A stretch of DNA of 64,000 nucleotides, taken from contig JAUCGF010000078.1 in the NCBI GenBank assembly GCA_030378005.1, positions 29,580 to 93,579 on the forward strand, in the 5' to 3' direction. The stretch is from Desulfococcaceae bacterium HSG9 (GTDB lineage Bacteria; Desulfobacterota; Desulfobacteria; Desulfobacterales; JAUCGF01). Below the pieces are notes generated by a model, which searched no databases, was not told the DNA's origin, and saw only the letters and a program-made list of their open reading frames with translations. Shown here in pieces: positions 17,465-26,940 of this stretch; within the stretch, counting starts at the first letter, position 1; every line of letters starts with the position of its first letter. The position numbers and the translations under genes are program-made.

Positions 17465-18460
17465 TTGGAAAAAAATCAAAAAGCAGTGTTGGGAGTACAC
17501 CCCGATGAGGATAACAGTTCGTTTGTAAACATCCTTATTATCACAAATAAACGCGCCCGTTCTGCCGTTGTCAATCTTGGCCTCCATAATTATCACTGCC
17601 ATACTGTTTTAGCCCATAGTATTCTAAAAGGTTTTGAATGTCTGGCTGCCATGCCCGAAATTCAAATCGTTATTTTTGAAAACACAATTCCGTCTTCCAG
17701 AGGGTTGGAAAAACTGGTTCTTAAAGTTAAAGCCCATCTGCAATGGAAATGTATTCCTGTCATTATGATTTTGGCAAAACCGGATCCCGAAATTGCCCAA
17801 AAGTCAATTGAACTGGGATATCAGCATGTAATGATTAAGCCTTTAAAAGCCAAACAGCTCCTTGATAAAATTGACCTGGTATTGTTGGAAAATTCTTCTA
17901 AAATGCGCTATAATCGGCAAATTGGGGGAAAAGGCGCTATTTTTCAACATTTGTACCATCAGGTTGCAAAACTGGCTGTCCGTGCTTACAAGCACGTCAA
18001 CAGACGATTGGAAAATAAAACTATGATCGCAAGCATCAACGAAAGAAGTCAACTCATCAAGGGATTTCTTTATCGTAAAAAGAAGCGAAGTTATACTACT
18101 GTGGCTGAATGGTTGTCAAAAGAACTCAGAATAATCAGACGGATTAAGCCCCGTATGAAAACCAGACATAGAATAGTTACGCTTGGTGAATGGTTATCAG
18201 ATGAAATCCGAATGATGCACAGAAGGGTATCGTATCATAAATTTGCAAAAAAAGAAGAGGTCAAAACCACAAAGCCACCTCAGATTGCGCCTTTAATAAA
18301 CCCTGTCGAACCAGCAGATGCCCCGCAACCCCATGATAGTACAATAGAACAACCGGACTTTCCAATAAATATTCAGTATATGATTCTTTTTCAGAAAGCT
18401 CCTTATCTGTTTTCCAAAGGAATGCAAAAGCAGATTGAAAATACAATCTCTAAGGATTAA
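17465..18460 (+). CDS. Pseudo-receiver domain protein with basic C-terminal repeats
   Basis: 331 residues. TTG at 17465 is chosen because AAGGAGG (17452-17458) lies six bases upstream; a longer frame from 17426 would ignore it. Residues about 20-130 have the alternating pattern of a receiver: NILIITNKRA, VIFENTIPSS, PVIMILAK and VMIKPLKAKQLL. The acidic pair is lost (TN) and the phospho-acceptor position is Glu72, a substitution that mimics phosphorylation in other regulators; the conserved Lys of IKP remains. The C-terminal half is very basic with two similar units (VAEWLSKELRIIRR and LGEWLSDEIRMMHR). It probably acts as a phosphorylation-independent scaffold or nucleic-acid binder; no partner is evident. 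Confidence 0.6.
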   Translation: MEKNQKAVLGVHPDEDNSSFVNILIITNKRARSAVVNLGLHNYHCHTVLAHSILKGFECLAAMPEIQIVIFENTIPSSRGLEKLVLKVKAHLQWKCIPVIMILAKPDPEIAQKSIELGYQHVMIKPLKAKQLLDKIDLVLLENSSKMRYNRQIGGKGAIFQHLYHQVAKLAVRAYKHVNRRLENKTMIASINERSQLIKGFLYRKKKRSYTTVAEWLSKELRIIRRIKPRMKTRHRIVTLGEWLSDEIRMMHRRVSYHKFAKKEEVKTTKPPQIAPLINPVEPADAPQPHDSTIEQPDFPINIQYMILFQKAPYLFSKGMQKQIENTISKD

Positions 18461-18470
18461 CGCGTAAAAA

Positions 18471-19727
18471 TTAATAAATTCTTCCGAAGAATAAAGTCAG
18501 TTTCAACCCGCCATGAAATAATGGCAAAGATTTTACTTTAAACGGTATTTTTTGAGCGATTTTTTTATCAGGTACGATAAGTGCCAGTTTCCATCCGCGA
18601 AAATCCGATTTCAGTTTTTCAAAAATTTCATCGAAAAGCTGTTGGCTTTCCTTAAATGTTCCCAATCTGCGGCCATAAGGCGGATTTAGCGCGATAATAC
18701 CGGGTTCAGCAGAATCGGCTTGTTGCATAATCCGTTTGGGAGATAAATCTGTAAAATCCTTTTGTTCAATCCGGATTACATCGCTGAAACCTGATTTTGA
18801 CACCTGCCGTTTCAATGCCTGGCAAACTGCGGGGTCTTTATCTGAAGCAAATATTATCGGTTTTTTGATTTTAATAGAAGAAGTTTGCGCCTGCCGCTTG
18901 ATAAACGCCCATCGCGACAGTTTGAAACAGGGCCAATCAAAAAAGGCAAAATTGCGGAACTGGCCGGCGGGAATATTCAAAGCACGCATCGCACCTTCCA
19001 AAGAGAATGTGCCGGAACCGCAAAGAGGATCTATCAATATTTCCTTTCCGGTATAACCTGCCCGTATCAATGCGGCGGCGGCGATGGTTTCGCGTAAAGG
19101 CGCTCGCCCGGAAGCAAGTTTCAAACCTCTTTTATGAAGAAGCTCGCCGCTGCTGTCGATTGACAGGGTAAATCGATCATCCTGAACCCGTACAAAAATC
19201 TGCTGCATCACGGGTGAATGCTGCGATTGCAGTGCGCCATTTTTTTCAACTGACAACATTTCCAAAGGGATACTGTCACGAACATGCCGAATAATGGCTT
19301 TTTTATGAAAAAGCCTGGAATGATGAGCAGTTACATGAATCAGAAGTGTTACATCGGCAGGTAGATAAAGCTCCCAAGGGAAATCAGCCAGTTTTTTATC
19401 TAAACGCCTGAAATTCGTTGCTTTGAACGATCCGATACGCATCAACACACGATTGGCCGTGCGCAGATGCAAGTTGGCCTTATAACAATCCGGCAGCCGT
19501 CCGGTAAACGTAACGCCCCCTCCGGAAATAGAGGCATTCCCAACTGAGATCGGCGCGCCATGCAGTTCTTTCAAACAGATGTTTTCCAGCCCCGGTGAAG
19601 TGGCGACAAAAAATTCCTGGACACGGCCAATGACATGTCGTTTGATTCGTTTGGAAAGAGCACTTGAGTTTGCCATATAGGTTCGTAATCCTTGTTTAAT
19701 CTTGATTATTTTTGACCGGCACTTCAT
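18471..19727 (-). CDS. THUMP-domain class I rRNA/tRNA methyltransferase (RlmL N-half-like)
   Basis: 418 residues. A THUMP RNA-binding region (about 40-190, FFVATSPGLENICLKEL) precedes a Rossmann methyltransferase with DPLCGSGTFSLEGAM (SAM loop), an acidic ASDKDPAV strand and the N6/N2-type catalytic motif NPPYGRRLG. The layout matches the m2G-forming part of RlmL and related guanosine-N2 methyltransferases, without the second RlmK domain. Convergent with the pseudo-receiver gene, with ten bases between stops. The ATG at 19676 (MANSSALS) is a reasonable alternative start, with AAGGA 12 bases upstream. Target nucleotide not determinable. Confidence 0.85.
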   Translation of the reverse strand: MKCRSKIIKIKQGLRTYMANSSALSKRIKRHVIGRVQEFFVATSPGLENICLKELHGAPISVGNASISGGGVTFTGRLPDCYKANLHLRTANRVLMRIGSFKATNFRRLDKKLADFPWELYLPADVTLLIHVTAHHSRLFHKKAIIRHVRDSIPLEMLSVEKNGALQSQHSPVMQQIFVRVQDDRFTLSIDSSGELLHKRGLKLASGRAPLRETIAAAALIRAGYTGKEILIDPLCGSGTFSLEGAMRALNIPAGQFRNFAFFDWPCFKLSRWAFIKRQAQTSSIKIKKPIIFASDKDPAVCQALKRQVSKSGFSDVIRIEQKDFTDLSPKRIMQQADSAEPGIIALNPPYGRRLGTFKESQQLFDEIFEKLKSDFRGWKLALIVPDKKIAQKIPFKVKSLPLFHGGLKLTLFFGRIY

Positions 19728-19899
19728 TCAACCATAATTAATCCAAGATAATTATAAAATAAGCGGAAAGCAACTGAAAAGAAAAATTGTTCAGAAAAGA
19801 CACTTCAATCAGTTTAATTTTCAATTGTATAACTTGACACCAAGGTTCTTTTAAGTTATTCAAGAGATTAAACACTAAGGAAAATAAAAGAGGTAATAA

Positions 19900-20370
19900 A
19901 TGAAATGGCCGGAAGTTTGCGCCCGACGCGACTTACAAAATTTGCCATTTAAGATCGAACTCAATGAACAGGGACAAATCATTATGTCTCCGGTTAAAGT
20001 TTACCATTCCGCTTATCAAGGGAAAATCGCCGCCTTGTTGTATATAAATGCGGACGGAGGCGAAGTTCTGGCCGAATGTGCTGTTCACACTAAAAAAGGT
20101 ACCAAAGTGGCTGATGTCGCTTGGGCGTCTGGTAAACTGTTTGAACGTATCAAAAAAGAAACCGAATGTTCAATCGCTCCTGAAATATGTGTTGAAGTGC
20201 TTTCTGAGAGTAACACCGATGATGAAATCAATGCCAAAAAATCATTATACTTTGAAAACGGTTCCAAAGAAGTTTGGATATGCAGTGAAAAGGGAACTAT
20301 CCGGTTTTATAACTATGATGAAGAACTGGAAAATTCAGATTGGATTCCAAAATTTCCAAAACAAATATGA
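19900..20370 (+). CDS. Uma2-family (DUF820) PD-(D/E)xK nuclease-fold protein
   Basis: 156 residues of the Uma2 type, a group with a restriction-endonuclease-like fold common in cyanobacteria and deltaproteobacteria. Visible features are KVADVAWAS (conserved Asp), ICVEVLSESNT (Glu of the E-x-K-like core) and AKKSLYFENGSKEVWI, the family's best conserved tail. These proteins are often linked with mobile or selfish behaviour, but their substrate is not settled. Monocistronic, with about 170 bp of AT-rich DNA on each side. A weak inverted repeat CATTCC/GGAATG follows at about 20423-20440. Confidence 0.85.
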   Translation: MKWPEVCARRDLQNLPFKIELNEQGQIIMSPVKVYHSAYQGKIAALLYINADGGEVLAECAVHTKKGTKVADVAWASGKLFERIKKETECSIAPEICVEVLSESNTDDEINAKKSLYFENGSKEVWICSEKGTIRFYNYDEELENSDWIPKFPKQI

Positions 20371-20547
20371 ACTTTATTCTTTTGTTTAATTAGTGTAGTA
20401 ATCTATGGTTTGGCAGGTGACATTCCATAATCGGAATGCACCTTTTATTACTTGTCAGTCATAAGTTTCCGTTTTTATTAATTCAAGGAGTTACCGGATA
20501 ACTTGTAACTGACGAATTATTATAATCCTTATTTACAGGAGGTAGAA

Positions 20548-22101
20548 ATGAAAAAGATTTTTGTGTGGGGTGTTGTTTTGTTAATGGCGCTGTCATTTAG
20601 CGCTACGGCTGGTGCTAAAACATTAAACTTGGCACTTGATGCGGATCCCAAGACTATGGATCCTCAGGAACAGTTGTCAGGCGGGATGCTTCAATACTCT
20701 CACATGGTGTTTGATCCGCTGGTTCGCTGGACTCAGGACTTGAAATTCGAACCGCGCTTGGCTACTAAATGGGAGCGCATTGATGATTTGACCGTGCGGT
20801 TTTATCTGCGTAAAGATGTTAAATTTCACAGCGGCAATCCGTTTACCGCTAAAGATGTCGTCTTTACCTTGAAACGATTTAAAACAAGCGCGGATTTCAA
20901 AGGCATTTTCGACCCGTTTGCTGAACCTAAAGTCGTTGATGATTACACGATTGATATCAAGACCAAAAAACCTTACGCGTTGCTTGTAAACACGGCCACT
21001 TACATTTTTCCGTTGGACAGTAAATTTTATTCTGGTAAGGACAAAAACGGAAAACCCAAGGATGCCTGTCTCAAAGTTGGCGAGACTTTTGCCAAAACCA
21101 ATGAATCCGGTACGGGTCCGTATAAGGTCACTTTCCGTGAACACGGCGTGAAAATGGTTTTTGAACGCTTTGCCGATTATTGGGATAAAAAATCACCGGG
21201 CAATGTGTCCAAGATTATCCTGAAGCCGATTAAAGAAAATGCCACACGCCTTGCGGCTTTGCTTGCAGGCGACGTTGATTTTATAACTCCGGTGCCGCCC
21301 CAGGATTTTAGCCGTTTGGAAAAAGACGCTAATGTGAATTTACACACCTATTCGGGCGGACGTATTATCACCGTTCAAATGAATCAGAAGCGTAAAAAAG
21401 AGTTACAGGATGTGCGCGTGCGCCAGGCGATTGTGCATGCCGTGAATAATGTGGGAATCGCCCAAAAAATTATGAAAGGCACAGCCACACCGGCCGCTCA
21501 ACAGGGACCCAAAGGCTATGCCGGTTATAAAGAATCTCTCAAACCGCGTTTCGATCTGGAAAAAGCCAAAAAACTGATGAAAGAAGCCGGTCTGGAAAAG
21601 GGATTCGAAGTCAGCATGATTGCGCCCAACAACCGGTATGTTAATGACGAAAAGATTGCCGAGGCGTTTGTCGCCATGCTTTCCAAGATTAACATCAAAG
21701 TAAATCTGAAGACCATGCCCAAAGCACAGTATTGGGATGAGTTTGACAAACAACCGGCCGATTTACAAATGATCGGATGGCATTCCGACACCGAGGATTC
21801 CGGTAATTTCACCGAATTTTTGGGAATGTGTCCCAACAAAGAAACCGGTTATGGACAATACAACAGTGGCAATTACTGCAATAAAAAAGTTGATGAACTG
21901 ACCCTGGCCGCTCAGACCGAAACCGATCTGGCCAAACGTGCGTCAATTCTACAAGAGATTGAACAAATCCTCTATGATGACGCCGCATTTGTTCCTTTTC
22001 ATTGGCAGAATCATTCCTACGGCGCCAAGAAAAATCTTGACGTCGCGCCCATTATCAATACAATGAATTTTCCGTATTTTGGTGATTTGGTGGCTAAATA
22101 G
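20548..22101 (+). CDS. Peptide ABC transporter substrate-binding protein (SBP family 5)
   Basis: Periplasmic binding protein of a DppA/OppA-type importer, 517 residues. Residues 1-22 are a Sec signal peptide ending SATAGA; there is no lipobox cysteine, so it should be soluble. Family motifs include DPQEQLSGG, VRFYLRKDVKFHSGNPFTAKDV near residue 90 and FLGMCPNKETGYGQYNSGNY late in the protein. AGGAGG lies five bases before the ATG. The downstream terminator would keep the binding protein more abundant than the membrane parts, a common design. Ligand (peptide, nickel or other) cannot be told. Confidence 0.92.
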   Translation: MKKIFVWGVVLLMALSFSATAGAKTLNLALDADPKTMDPQEQLSGGMLQYSHMVFDPLVRWTQDLKFEPRLATKWERIDDLTVRFYLRKDVKFHSGNPFTAKDVVFTLKRFKTSADFKGIFDPFAEPKVVDDYTIDIKTKKPYALLVNTATYIFPLDSKFYSGKDKNGKPKDACLKVGETFAKTNESGTGPYKVTFREHGVKMVFERFADYWDKKSPGNVSKIILKPIKENATRLAALLAGDVDFITPVPPQDFSRLEKDANVNLHTYSGGRIITVQMNQKRKKELQDVRVRQAIVHAVNNVGIAQKIMKGTATPAAQQGPKGYAGYKESLKPRFDLEKAKKLMKEAGLEKGFEVSMIAPNNRYVNDEKIAEAFVAMLSKINIKVNLKTMPKAQYWDEFDKQPADLQMIGWHSDTEDSGNFTEFLGMCPNKETGYGQYNSGNYCNKKVDELTLAAQTETDLAKRASILQEIEQILYDDAAFVPFHWQNHSYGAKKNLDVAPIINTMNFPYFGDLVAK

Positions 22102-22134
22102 GCATGAAAATAGAAATATAAACTCATAAACGAG

Positions 22135-22179
22135 TAGGGCAGGCATGAGCATGCATTTGCCTGTCCTATTTTTTTTTTT
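22135..22179 (+). terminator. Intrinsic terminator after the binding-protein gene
   Basis: An 11-base stem TAGGGCAGGCA/TGCCTGTCCTA (22135-22145, 22158-22168; one G-U pair) is followed by a run of 10 or more T. It lies 34 bp after the stop codon and 87 bp before the permease genes, so it likely attenuates read-through into them. Confidence 0.85.
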
Positions 22180-22265
22180 AGTTTTCAATTATCATAAGAA
22201 GAGAAACCATCGCAACTAATCATAGCCCGTTATTTAGGAATTATTATAACGAAAGCAACTAAATC

Positions 22266-23240
22266 ATGTTTGCATTTATCGTAAGAAGAATTATCCAGGC
22301 GATTGTCGTAATGATGATCATCGGCCTTATCGGCTTTGCGGTTAAAAACAATCTCGGCGATCCGGTGCGCGATCTATTGCCCATAAGCGCGTCCGAAGCC
22401 GAGCGTGTAGCGTTGCGCGACAAACTTGGCTTAAACGATCCGTTCGTCACCCAATATTTCCGGTTTTTAGGACAAGCTTTAAAAGGTGATTTAGGCGTCT
22501 CCTATTTTCATAGTAAACCGACCATTGAGGTAATCGCCGCCAAAGCGCCGGCCACACTTGAGCTGGTCTTCGCCACCGCGCTGATCATTGTTTTTATCTC
22601 TCTGCCTGTGGGCGTGTATTCGGCGATTTTTCCCAAAAGCTGGTTTTCACGTATCACCATGGGACTTAGCACGGTGGGCGTTTCGATGCCGGTATTTCTC
22701 ACCGCCATTGTATTTATTTACATTTTCGGTGTAGAATTGCACTGGCTGCCGTCTTATGGACGCGGCGAAACAGTGAATATTTACGGTTGGGAAAGCGGTT
22801 TTTTCACTATAGATGGGCTGAAACATCTGATTTTGCCCAGTATCGCGCTTTCTTCAATTATGCTGCCGCTCTTTATTCGTTTGATTCGCAGTGAAATGAT
22901 GGAAGTCTTGGAGACCGAATATATCAAATTCGCTTGGGCCAAAGGGCTGCATCGCAAGCGCATCTACCTGGTGCATGCGTTTAAAAACACGCTGTTGCCG
23001 GTGGTGACCGTTTTTGGCGTGGAAATCGGCATCCTGTTCGCTTTCACAATCCTGACGGAAACGGTTTTTCAGTGGCAAGGCATGGGCTTTATGTTTTTGG
23101 AAGCGGTGGAACGCTCGGACACTGCGCTGCTGGTCGCTTATCTGGTAGTGGTAGGCGCTATCTTTGTTGTTGTCAATACGGTCGTTGACATTATTTACGG
23201 TTTTATCAACCCTATGGTCAGAATAGCAGGCACAAAATGA
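22266..23240 (+). CDS. Peptide ABC transporter permease, DppB-type
   Basis: 324 residues, six predicted helices. The N-terminal IVRRIIQAIVVMMIIGLIGF and the EAA-loop EYIKFAWAKGLHRKRIYLVHAFKNTLLPVV near residue 220 define the DppB/OppB class of membrane subunit. Pairs with the DppC-like subunit encoded next (4-base ATGA overlap) to form the transport channel. Confidence 0.92.
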   Translation: MFAFIVRRIIQAIVVMMIIGLIGFAVKNNLGDPVRDLLPISASEAERVALRDKLGLNDPFVTQYFRFLGQALKGDLGVSYFHSKPTIEVIAAKAPATLELVFATALIIVFISLPVGVYSAIFPKSWFSRITMGLSTVGVSMPVFLTAIVFIYIFGVELHWLPSYGRGETVNIYGWESGFFTIDGLKHLILPSIALSSIMLPLFIRLIRSEMMEVLETEYIKFAWAKGLHRKRIYLVHAFKNTLLPVVTVFGVEIGILFAFTILTETVFQWQGMGFMFLEAVERSDTALLVAYLVVVGAIFVVVNTVVDIIYGFINPMVRIAGTK

Positions 23241-24154
23241 ACGCTTGGCTTAGATTTAAAGATTCTTATCTGTTTTATAGTTTTAAACGCGATCCGGTGG
23301 CGATTATCAGCTTTACGCTTTTTTTTATATTACTGCTTGTCGGTCTTTCAGCGCCTGTCATCGCACCGCACAATACATACGATACATCAACCTTCGATAT
23401 TATGGATTCTGAATTACCGCCGTCTTGGATGGATGAAGGCAGCCAGGACTTTTTGTTCGGTACTGATATTCAAGGGCGCGATCTTTTTAGCACGATGCTT
23501 TTCGGATTGCGCACTTCCATTATCATCGGCATCGGCGCGGTTATTTTTCAGGCTTTTTTCGGTGTCGGCATCGGCCTGATCGCCGGCTATCTTGGCGGAC
23601 GTTTGGATGCGTTTTTAATGCGTGTCGCGGATATTCAATTTTCATTTCCCTATCTTATTGTAGCGATTATCGCCAGCGCCATTTTTCAGGTGGCTTTTGG
23701 TGTAAACCGCTATGAACAACTCGCCATACCGCTTTTAATCATCATTATCGGCATTTCGGAATGGCCTAAATACGCTCGTACAGTGCGGGCGTCGGTTTTA
23801 GGCGAAAGAAATAAAGAGTATGTTGAAGCCGCTCGCGTGATCGGTTTAAACCGGCGGACGATTATGTTGCGTCATATTTTACCCAACACACTGACGCCTG
23901 TGCTGGTAATATCTACGATTCAGGTTCCTCAGGCGATTATGAGTGAAGCGGCGCTTTCCTTTCTCGGTTTGGGAATGCCGATCACGCAACCATCTTTGGG
24001 ATCTTTGATTCGTGCCGGTTTTGAATATATTTTCTCCGGTTCGTGGTGGATCACTTTTTTTCCCGGCATTTTGCTTGTGGTTTTCATACTGGTCATTCTG
24101 TTGCTGGGGGACTGGTTGCGAGATGTCTTAAACCCCCGTCTTTACAAAGGATAA
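23237..24154 (+). CDS. Peptide ABC transporter permease, DppC-type
   Basis: 305-residue second channel subunit. It has the N-terminal OppC segment (SYLFYSFKRDPVAIISFTLF), the loop FGTDIQGRDLFSTMLFGLRTS, and the EAA motif EYVEAARVIGLNRRTIMLRHILPNTLTPV near residue 195. The ATG overlaps the DppB-type stop; the ATPase gene starts two bases after this stop. Confidence 0.92.
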   Translation: MNAWLRFKDSYLFYSFKRDPVAIISFTLFFILLLVGLSAPVIAPHNTYDTSTFDIMDSELPPSWMDEGSQDFLFGTDIQGRDLFSTMLFGLRTSIIIGIGAVIFQAFFGVGIGLIAGYLGGRLDAFLMRVADIQFSFPYLIVAIIASAIFQVAFGVNRYEQLAIPLLIIIIGISEWPKYARTVRASVLGERNKEYVEAARVIGLNRRTIMLRHILPNTLTPVLVISTIQVPQAIMSEAALSFLGLGMPITQPSLGSLIRAGFEYIFSGSWWITFFPGILLVVFILVILLLGDWLRDVLNPRLYKG

Positions 24155-24156
24155 AT

Positions 24157-25137
24157 ATGGCGCCATTGCTTGAAGTAGAAAATTTGAAAGTTAAATTCGC
24201 GTTGCGCTTCGGCGAACTGACCGCTATTGATGGCGTCAGTTTTACATTGGTACGGCGTGAAAAACTCGGGTTGGTGGGTGAAAGCGGAGCCGGCAAATCG
24301 GTGACCGGTTTTGCAATTATCAATCTGTTGAGCAAGCCGGGTTATATCTCCGACGGTAAAATCACTTTTCAGGGACAGCGCCTTGACAAACTTTCTGATG
24401 AAGATATGCGTGATATTCGTGGGAATCGTATCAGCATGATTTTTCAGGACCCGATGATGACTCTCAATCCGGTGCTGACCATCGGCGAACAAATGGCGGA
24501 AACCGTGCTGGCGCATCAAAAGGTCAGCAAAGCCGAGGCCATGGAAATCGCGTTAGCCAAGCTCAAAAAAGTGTATATTCCCTCACCTGAAGAACGACTG
24601 CGCCAGTATCCACATGAATGCTCCGGCGGTATGCGGCAGCGTATCGTGATCGCCATTGCGCTGCTCACTGATCCGGCGTTGATTATCGCCGATGAACCCA
24701 CCACCGCGTTGGATGTTACGATTCAGGCCGATATTATGGACTTGATGGTGGAATTATGCGCGGACGAGGATATGGGGCTGATTCTGATTACCCATGATTT
24801 GGCGGTGGTGTCCCAGGTGACTGAAAAAATCGCTGTCATGTACGCTGGTAAAATCATTGAGTCCGGCCCCACCGCAGACATTATTCATACGCCCCGGCAT
24901 CCTTACACTCAAGGATTGATTCAAGCCATCCCCGGCAACAGCGAAGCCGGACGCCGTTTAAACCAAATTCCCGGCATGATGCCGACCTTGACCGATATTC
25001 CCGATGGTTGTGCCTTTCATCCACGATGTGGTTTGAGCAAGGATGTATGTCAACGTGAGACGCCTTTATTATTACCGACGGATAATGAAAACCGGTTAGT
25101 TGCTTGCCACAAAATCGGTTTGAAAAATAATTTTTGA
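24157..25137 (+). CDS. Peptide ABC transporter ATPase, DppD-type
   Basis: 326 residues from the ATG at 24157, which is two bases after the permease stop; the longer frame from 24043 lies inside the permease gene and is rejected. Walker A GESGAGKS, signature CSGGMRQR, Walker B LIIADEPTTALD and the H-loop THDLAVV are all present. The C-terminal cysteine-bearing oligopeptide domain (CAFHPRCGLSKDVC) is typical of OppD/DppD. Confidence 0.92.
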   Translation: MAPLLEVENLKVKFALRFGELTAIDGVSFTLVRREKLGLVGESGAGKSVTGFAIINLLSKPGYISDGKITFQGQRLDKLSDEDMRDIRGNRISMIFQDPMMTLNPVLTIGEQMAETVLAHQKVSKAEAMEIALAKLKKVYIPSPEERLRQYPHECSGGMRQRIVIAIALLTDPALIIADEPTTALDVTIQADIMDLMVELCADEDMGLILITHDLAVVSQVTEKIAVMYAGKIIESGPTADIIHTPRHPYTQGLIQAIPGNSEAGRRLNQIPGMMPTLTDIPDGCAFHPRCGLSKDVCQRETPLLLPTDNENRLVACHKIGLKNNF

Positions 25138-25167
25138 ATTAGCTAAAATCGATATACAGGTTAAAAA

Positions 25168-26202
25168 ATGAACAACCCGCAACAAGCTACCCATAACGAT
25201 GCCCTTCTGACAATCCGTAATCTCGTCAAACATTTCGACATCTCCGGCGGCTTTCTGGATCAGTTGAAATGGGTGAAAGGCAAAATTAAACGCCAGCGTA
25301 CCACTGTGAAAGCCGTCAATGATGTCAGTTTTAAGATAAAATCCGGAGAGACGCTCAGTGTTGTGGGTGAAAGCGGATGTGGTAAATCCACTTTGGCGCG
25401 AACCGTTTTGGGGCTTTATCCGCCTGAAAGTGGCGAGATTATTTATCAGGGCGCACGCATCGACGATCTGTCTTCGGCTGAAATGCTGCCATACCGCGCC
25501 AAAATGCAGATGATTTTTCAGGACCCTTATGCCTCCCTTAATCCTCGCATGACCGTTGCCCGCACTTTGGAAGAACCGGTCGTATTTCATAAACGTGCGC
25601 GCACAGCCAATGACGTTAAAGCCAAAGTTGCGGAAGTGATGGAGCAGGTAGGCGTTGATCCGCAATGGGCAGATCGCTATCCCCATGAATTTTCCGGTGG
25701 GCAAAGGCAGCGTATCAGTATTGCCAGAGCATTGACGGTCGATCCTGAATTTATTGTGGCTGATGAGCCGGTGTCTGCCTTAGATGTTTCCATCCAGGCT
25801 CAGATTCTTAACTTGATGATGGATGCTCAGGAAAAACGCGGGCTGACCTATTTGTTTATCACCCATGATCTTTCTGTGGTCAAGCATATCAGCAATCGGG
25901 TTGCTGTGATGTATTTGGGAACCGTGTGTGAATTAGCACCGACCAAGCGCCTTTTCGAATCACCGCGCCACCCTTACACTCAGGCACTATTAAGTGCCAT
26001 CCCCGAACTGGGACGCCTCAAACCGCAGCGTGTCAAACTGAAAGGCGAAGTCCCTACACCAATCAATCTTCCCGCCGGATGCGTCTTTCATGGCCGTTGC
26101 CTGTACGCCGATGATCGCTGTCGCAACGAAATTCCTCGTCTGTTGTTATATGATGGCGATGTGCATATTGCTTGCCATGGAGTTGAAGAAAAACGGTTGT
26201 AG
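25168..26202 (+). CDS. Peptide ABC transporter ATPase, DppF-type
   Basis: 344 residues, second ATPase of the importer. Walker A GESGCGKST, signature FSGGQRQR, Walker B IVADEPVSALD, H-loop THDLSVV, and the C-terminal CVFHGRCLYADDRC segment. An insertion of lysine-rich residues lies near position 40-50 before the core, as in many DppF proteins. Completes the five-gene transporter. Confidence 0.92.
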   Translation: MNNPQQATHNDALLTIRNLVKHFDISGGFLDQLKWVKGKIKRQRTTVKAVNDVSFKIKSGETLSVVGESGCGKSTLARTVLGLYPPESGEIIYQGARIDDLSSAEMLPYRAKMQMIFQDPYASLNPRMTVARTLEEPVVFHKRARTANDVKAKVAEVMEQVGVDPQWADRYPHEFSGGQRQRISIARALTVDPEFIVADEPVSALDVSIQAQILNLMMDAQEKRGLTYLFITHDLSVVKHISNRVAVMYLGTVCELAPTKRLFESPRHPYTQALLSAIPELGRLKPQRVKLKGEVPTPINLPAGCVFHGRCLYADDRCRNEIPRLLLYDGDVHIACHGVEEKRL

Positions 26203-26233
26203 AGTAATTATATTTAGGAATGAGGAAGTTATT

Positions 26234-26755
26234 TCATCCCTGATTCTTAGCCACTTTCAATTCAAAAAGCTGCCGTTTATTTTCATACGCCCGAATGCGT
26301 TTGTTAAGTTTAACCACCTTGCGCTTGTGAGCTTTGATCCGAGTTTCATCCGCCAGTTTGATATTAAACTTAAAGAGTGCTTGTTGCTCTTTAACGAGCG
26401 CTGTTCTTTCCTGTTCCAGGGCGACCTTCTTTTTTTTCAGTTGAGCTAGTTGTCTAGCTGAATAGGCCGGTTTCTTTTTTTTCACATAGGTTTCCCCTGA
26501 ACGCTTTTGGGCTTTGAGCCGAGCGGCCCTTTCTCGCTGTTGTTTCCTATATCGTTGCGCTGGCGTCAGCGCGTCATCCGCTTCTTTAATGATCTCTACA
26601 TTAGGACGTTGGGCCTCCGGCACTTCATGCAAATTGTCGGTGTAGTGTGATACACCGTTGCTATCTTTATATTTATATGACTCAGCGTATCCCTGACTAG
26701 GTAGAAACATCAACACCAATGCAAAAAGAAAAACGATTTTTATTTTAACATTCAT
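26234..26755 (-). CDS. Secreted DUF4124 protein with long coiled coil
   Basis: 173 residues with a Sec leader (1-24, ending QGYAES). A DUF4124-like segment (YKYKDSNGVSHYTDNL, about 27-42) is followed by a highly charged Lys/Arg/Glu-rich coiled coil to the C terminus. DUF4124 proteins are small periplasmic proteins of unknown role, frequently near pilus or cell-envelope genes. It lies downstream of the pilus cluster on the same strand with repeats between, so co-expression is uncertain. Confidence 0.75.
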   Translation of the reverse strand: MNVKIKIVFLFALVLMFLPSQGYAESYKYKDSNGVSHYTDNLHEVPEAQRPNVEIIKEADDALTPAQRYRKQQRERAARLKAQKRSGETYVKKKKPAYSARQLAQLKKKKVALEQERTALVKEQQALFKFNIKLADETRIKAHKRKVVKLNKRIRAYENKRQLFELKVAKNQG

Positions 26756-26777
26756 TTTCTGGCATCCTTCATTTTAA

Positions 26778-26851
26778 GTAGATCGAGAAATTTCATAAAA
26801 TACCGTCAAAGAAGCGCTAAACTGTAAGTTCAGCACTCCTTTTCGATCTAC
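26778..26851. repeat. Copy of the GGAGTGCTGAACTTACAG palindromic repeat
   Basis: On the minus strand 26814-26842 carries AAAGGAGTGCTGAACTTACA and then GTTTAGCGC, the consensus half of a dispersed family. Outer 9-bp arms GTAGATCGA/TCGATCTAC (26778-26786, 26843-26851) bound this copy. It sits just upstream of the DUF4124 gene. Other copies are near 35738, 39322, 43067 and 51536. Confidence 0.75.
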
Positions 26852-26940
26852 TGATTTTATCTGAAAACAGTGGCAGTCTCTGCAAAACATTACGGCGAGA
26901 GCAGGACAATTGGCAATTTATCCTACAACCCCAATGATTA

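Noticed and set aside
24043..24156. N-terminal extension of the DppD-type ATPase
   Set aside because: It lies inside the upstream permease gene; ATG at 24157 follows the stop by two bases and begins the canonical ATPase sequence.
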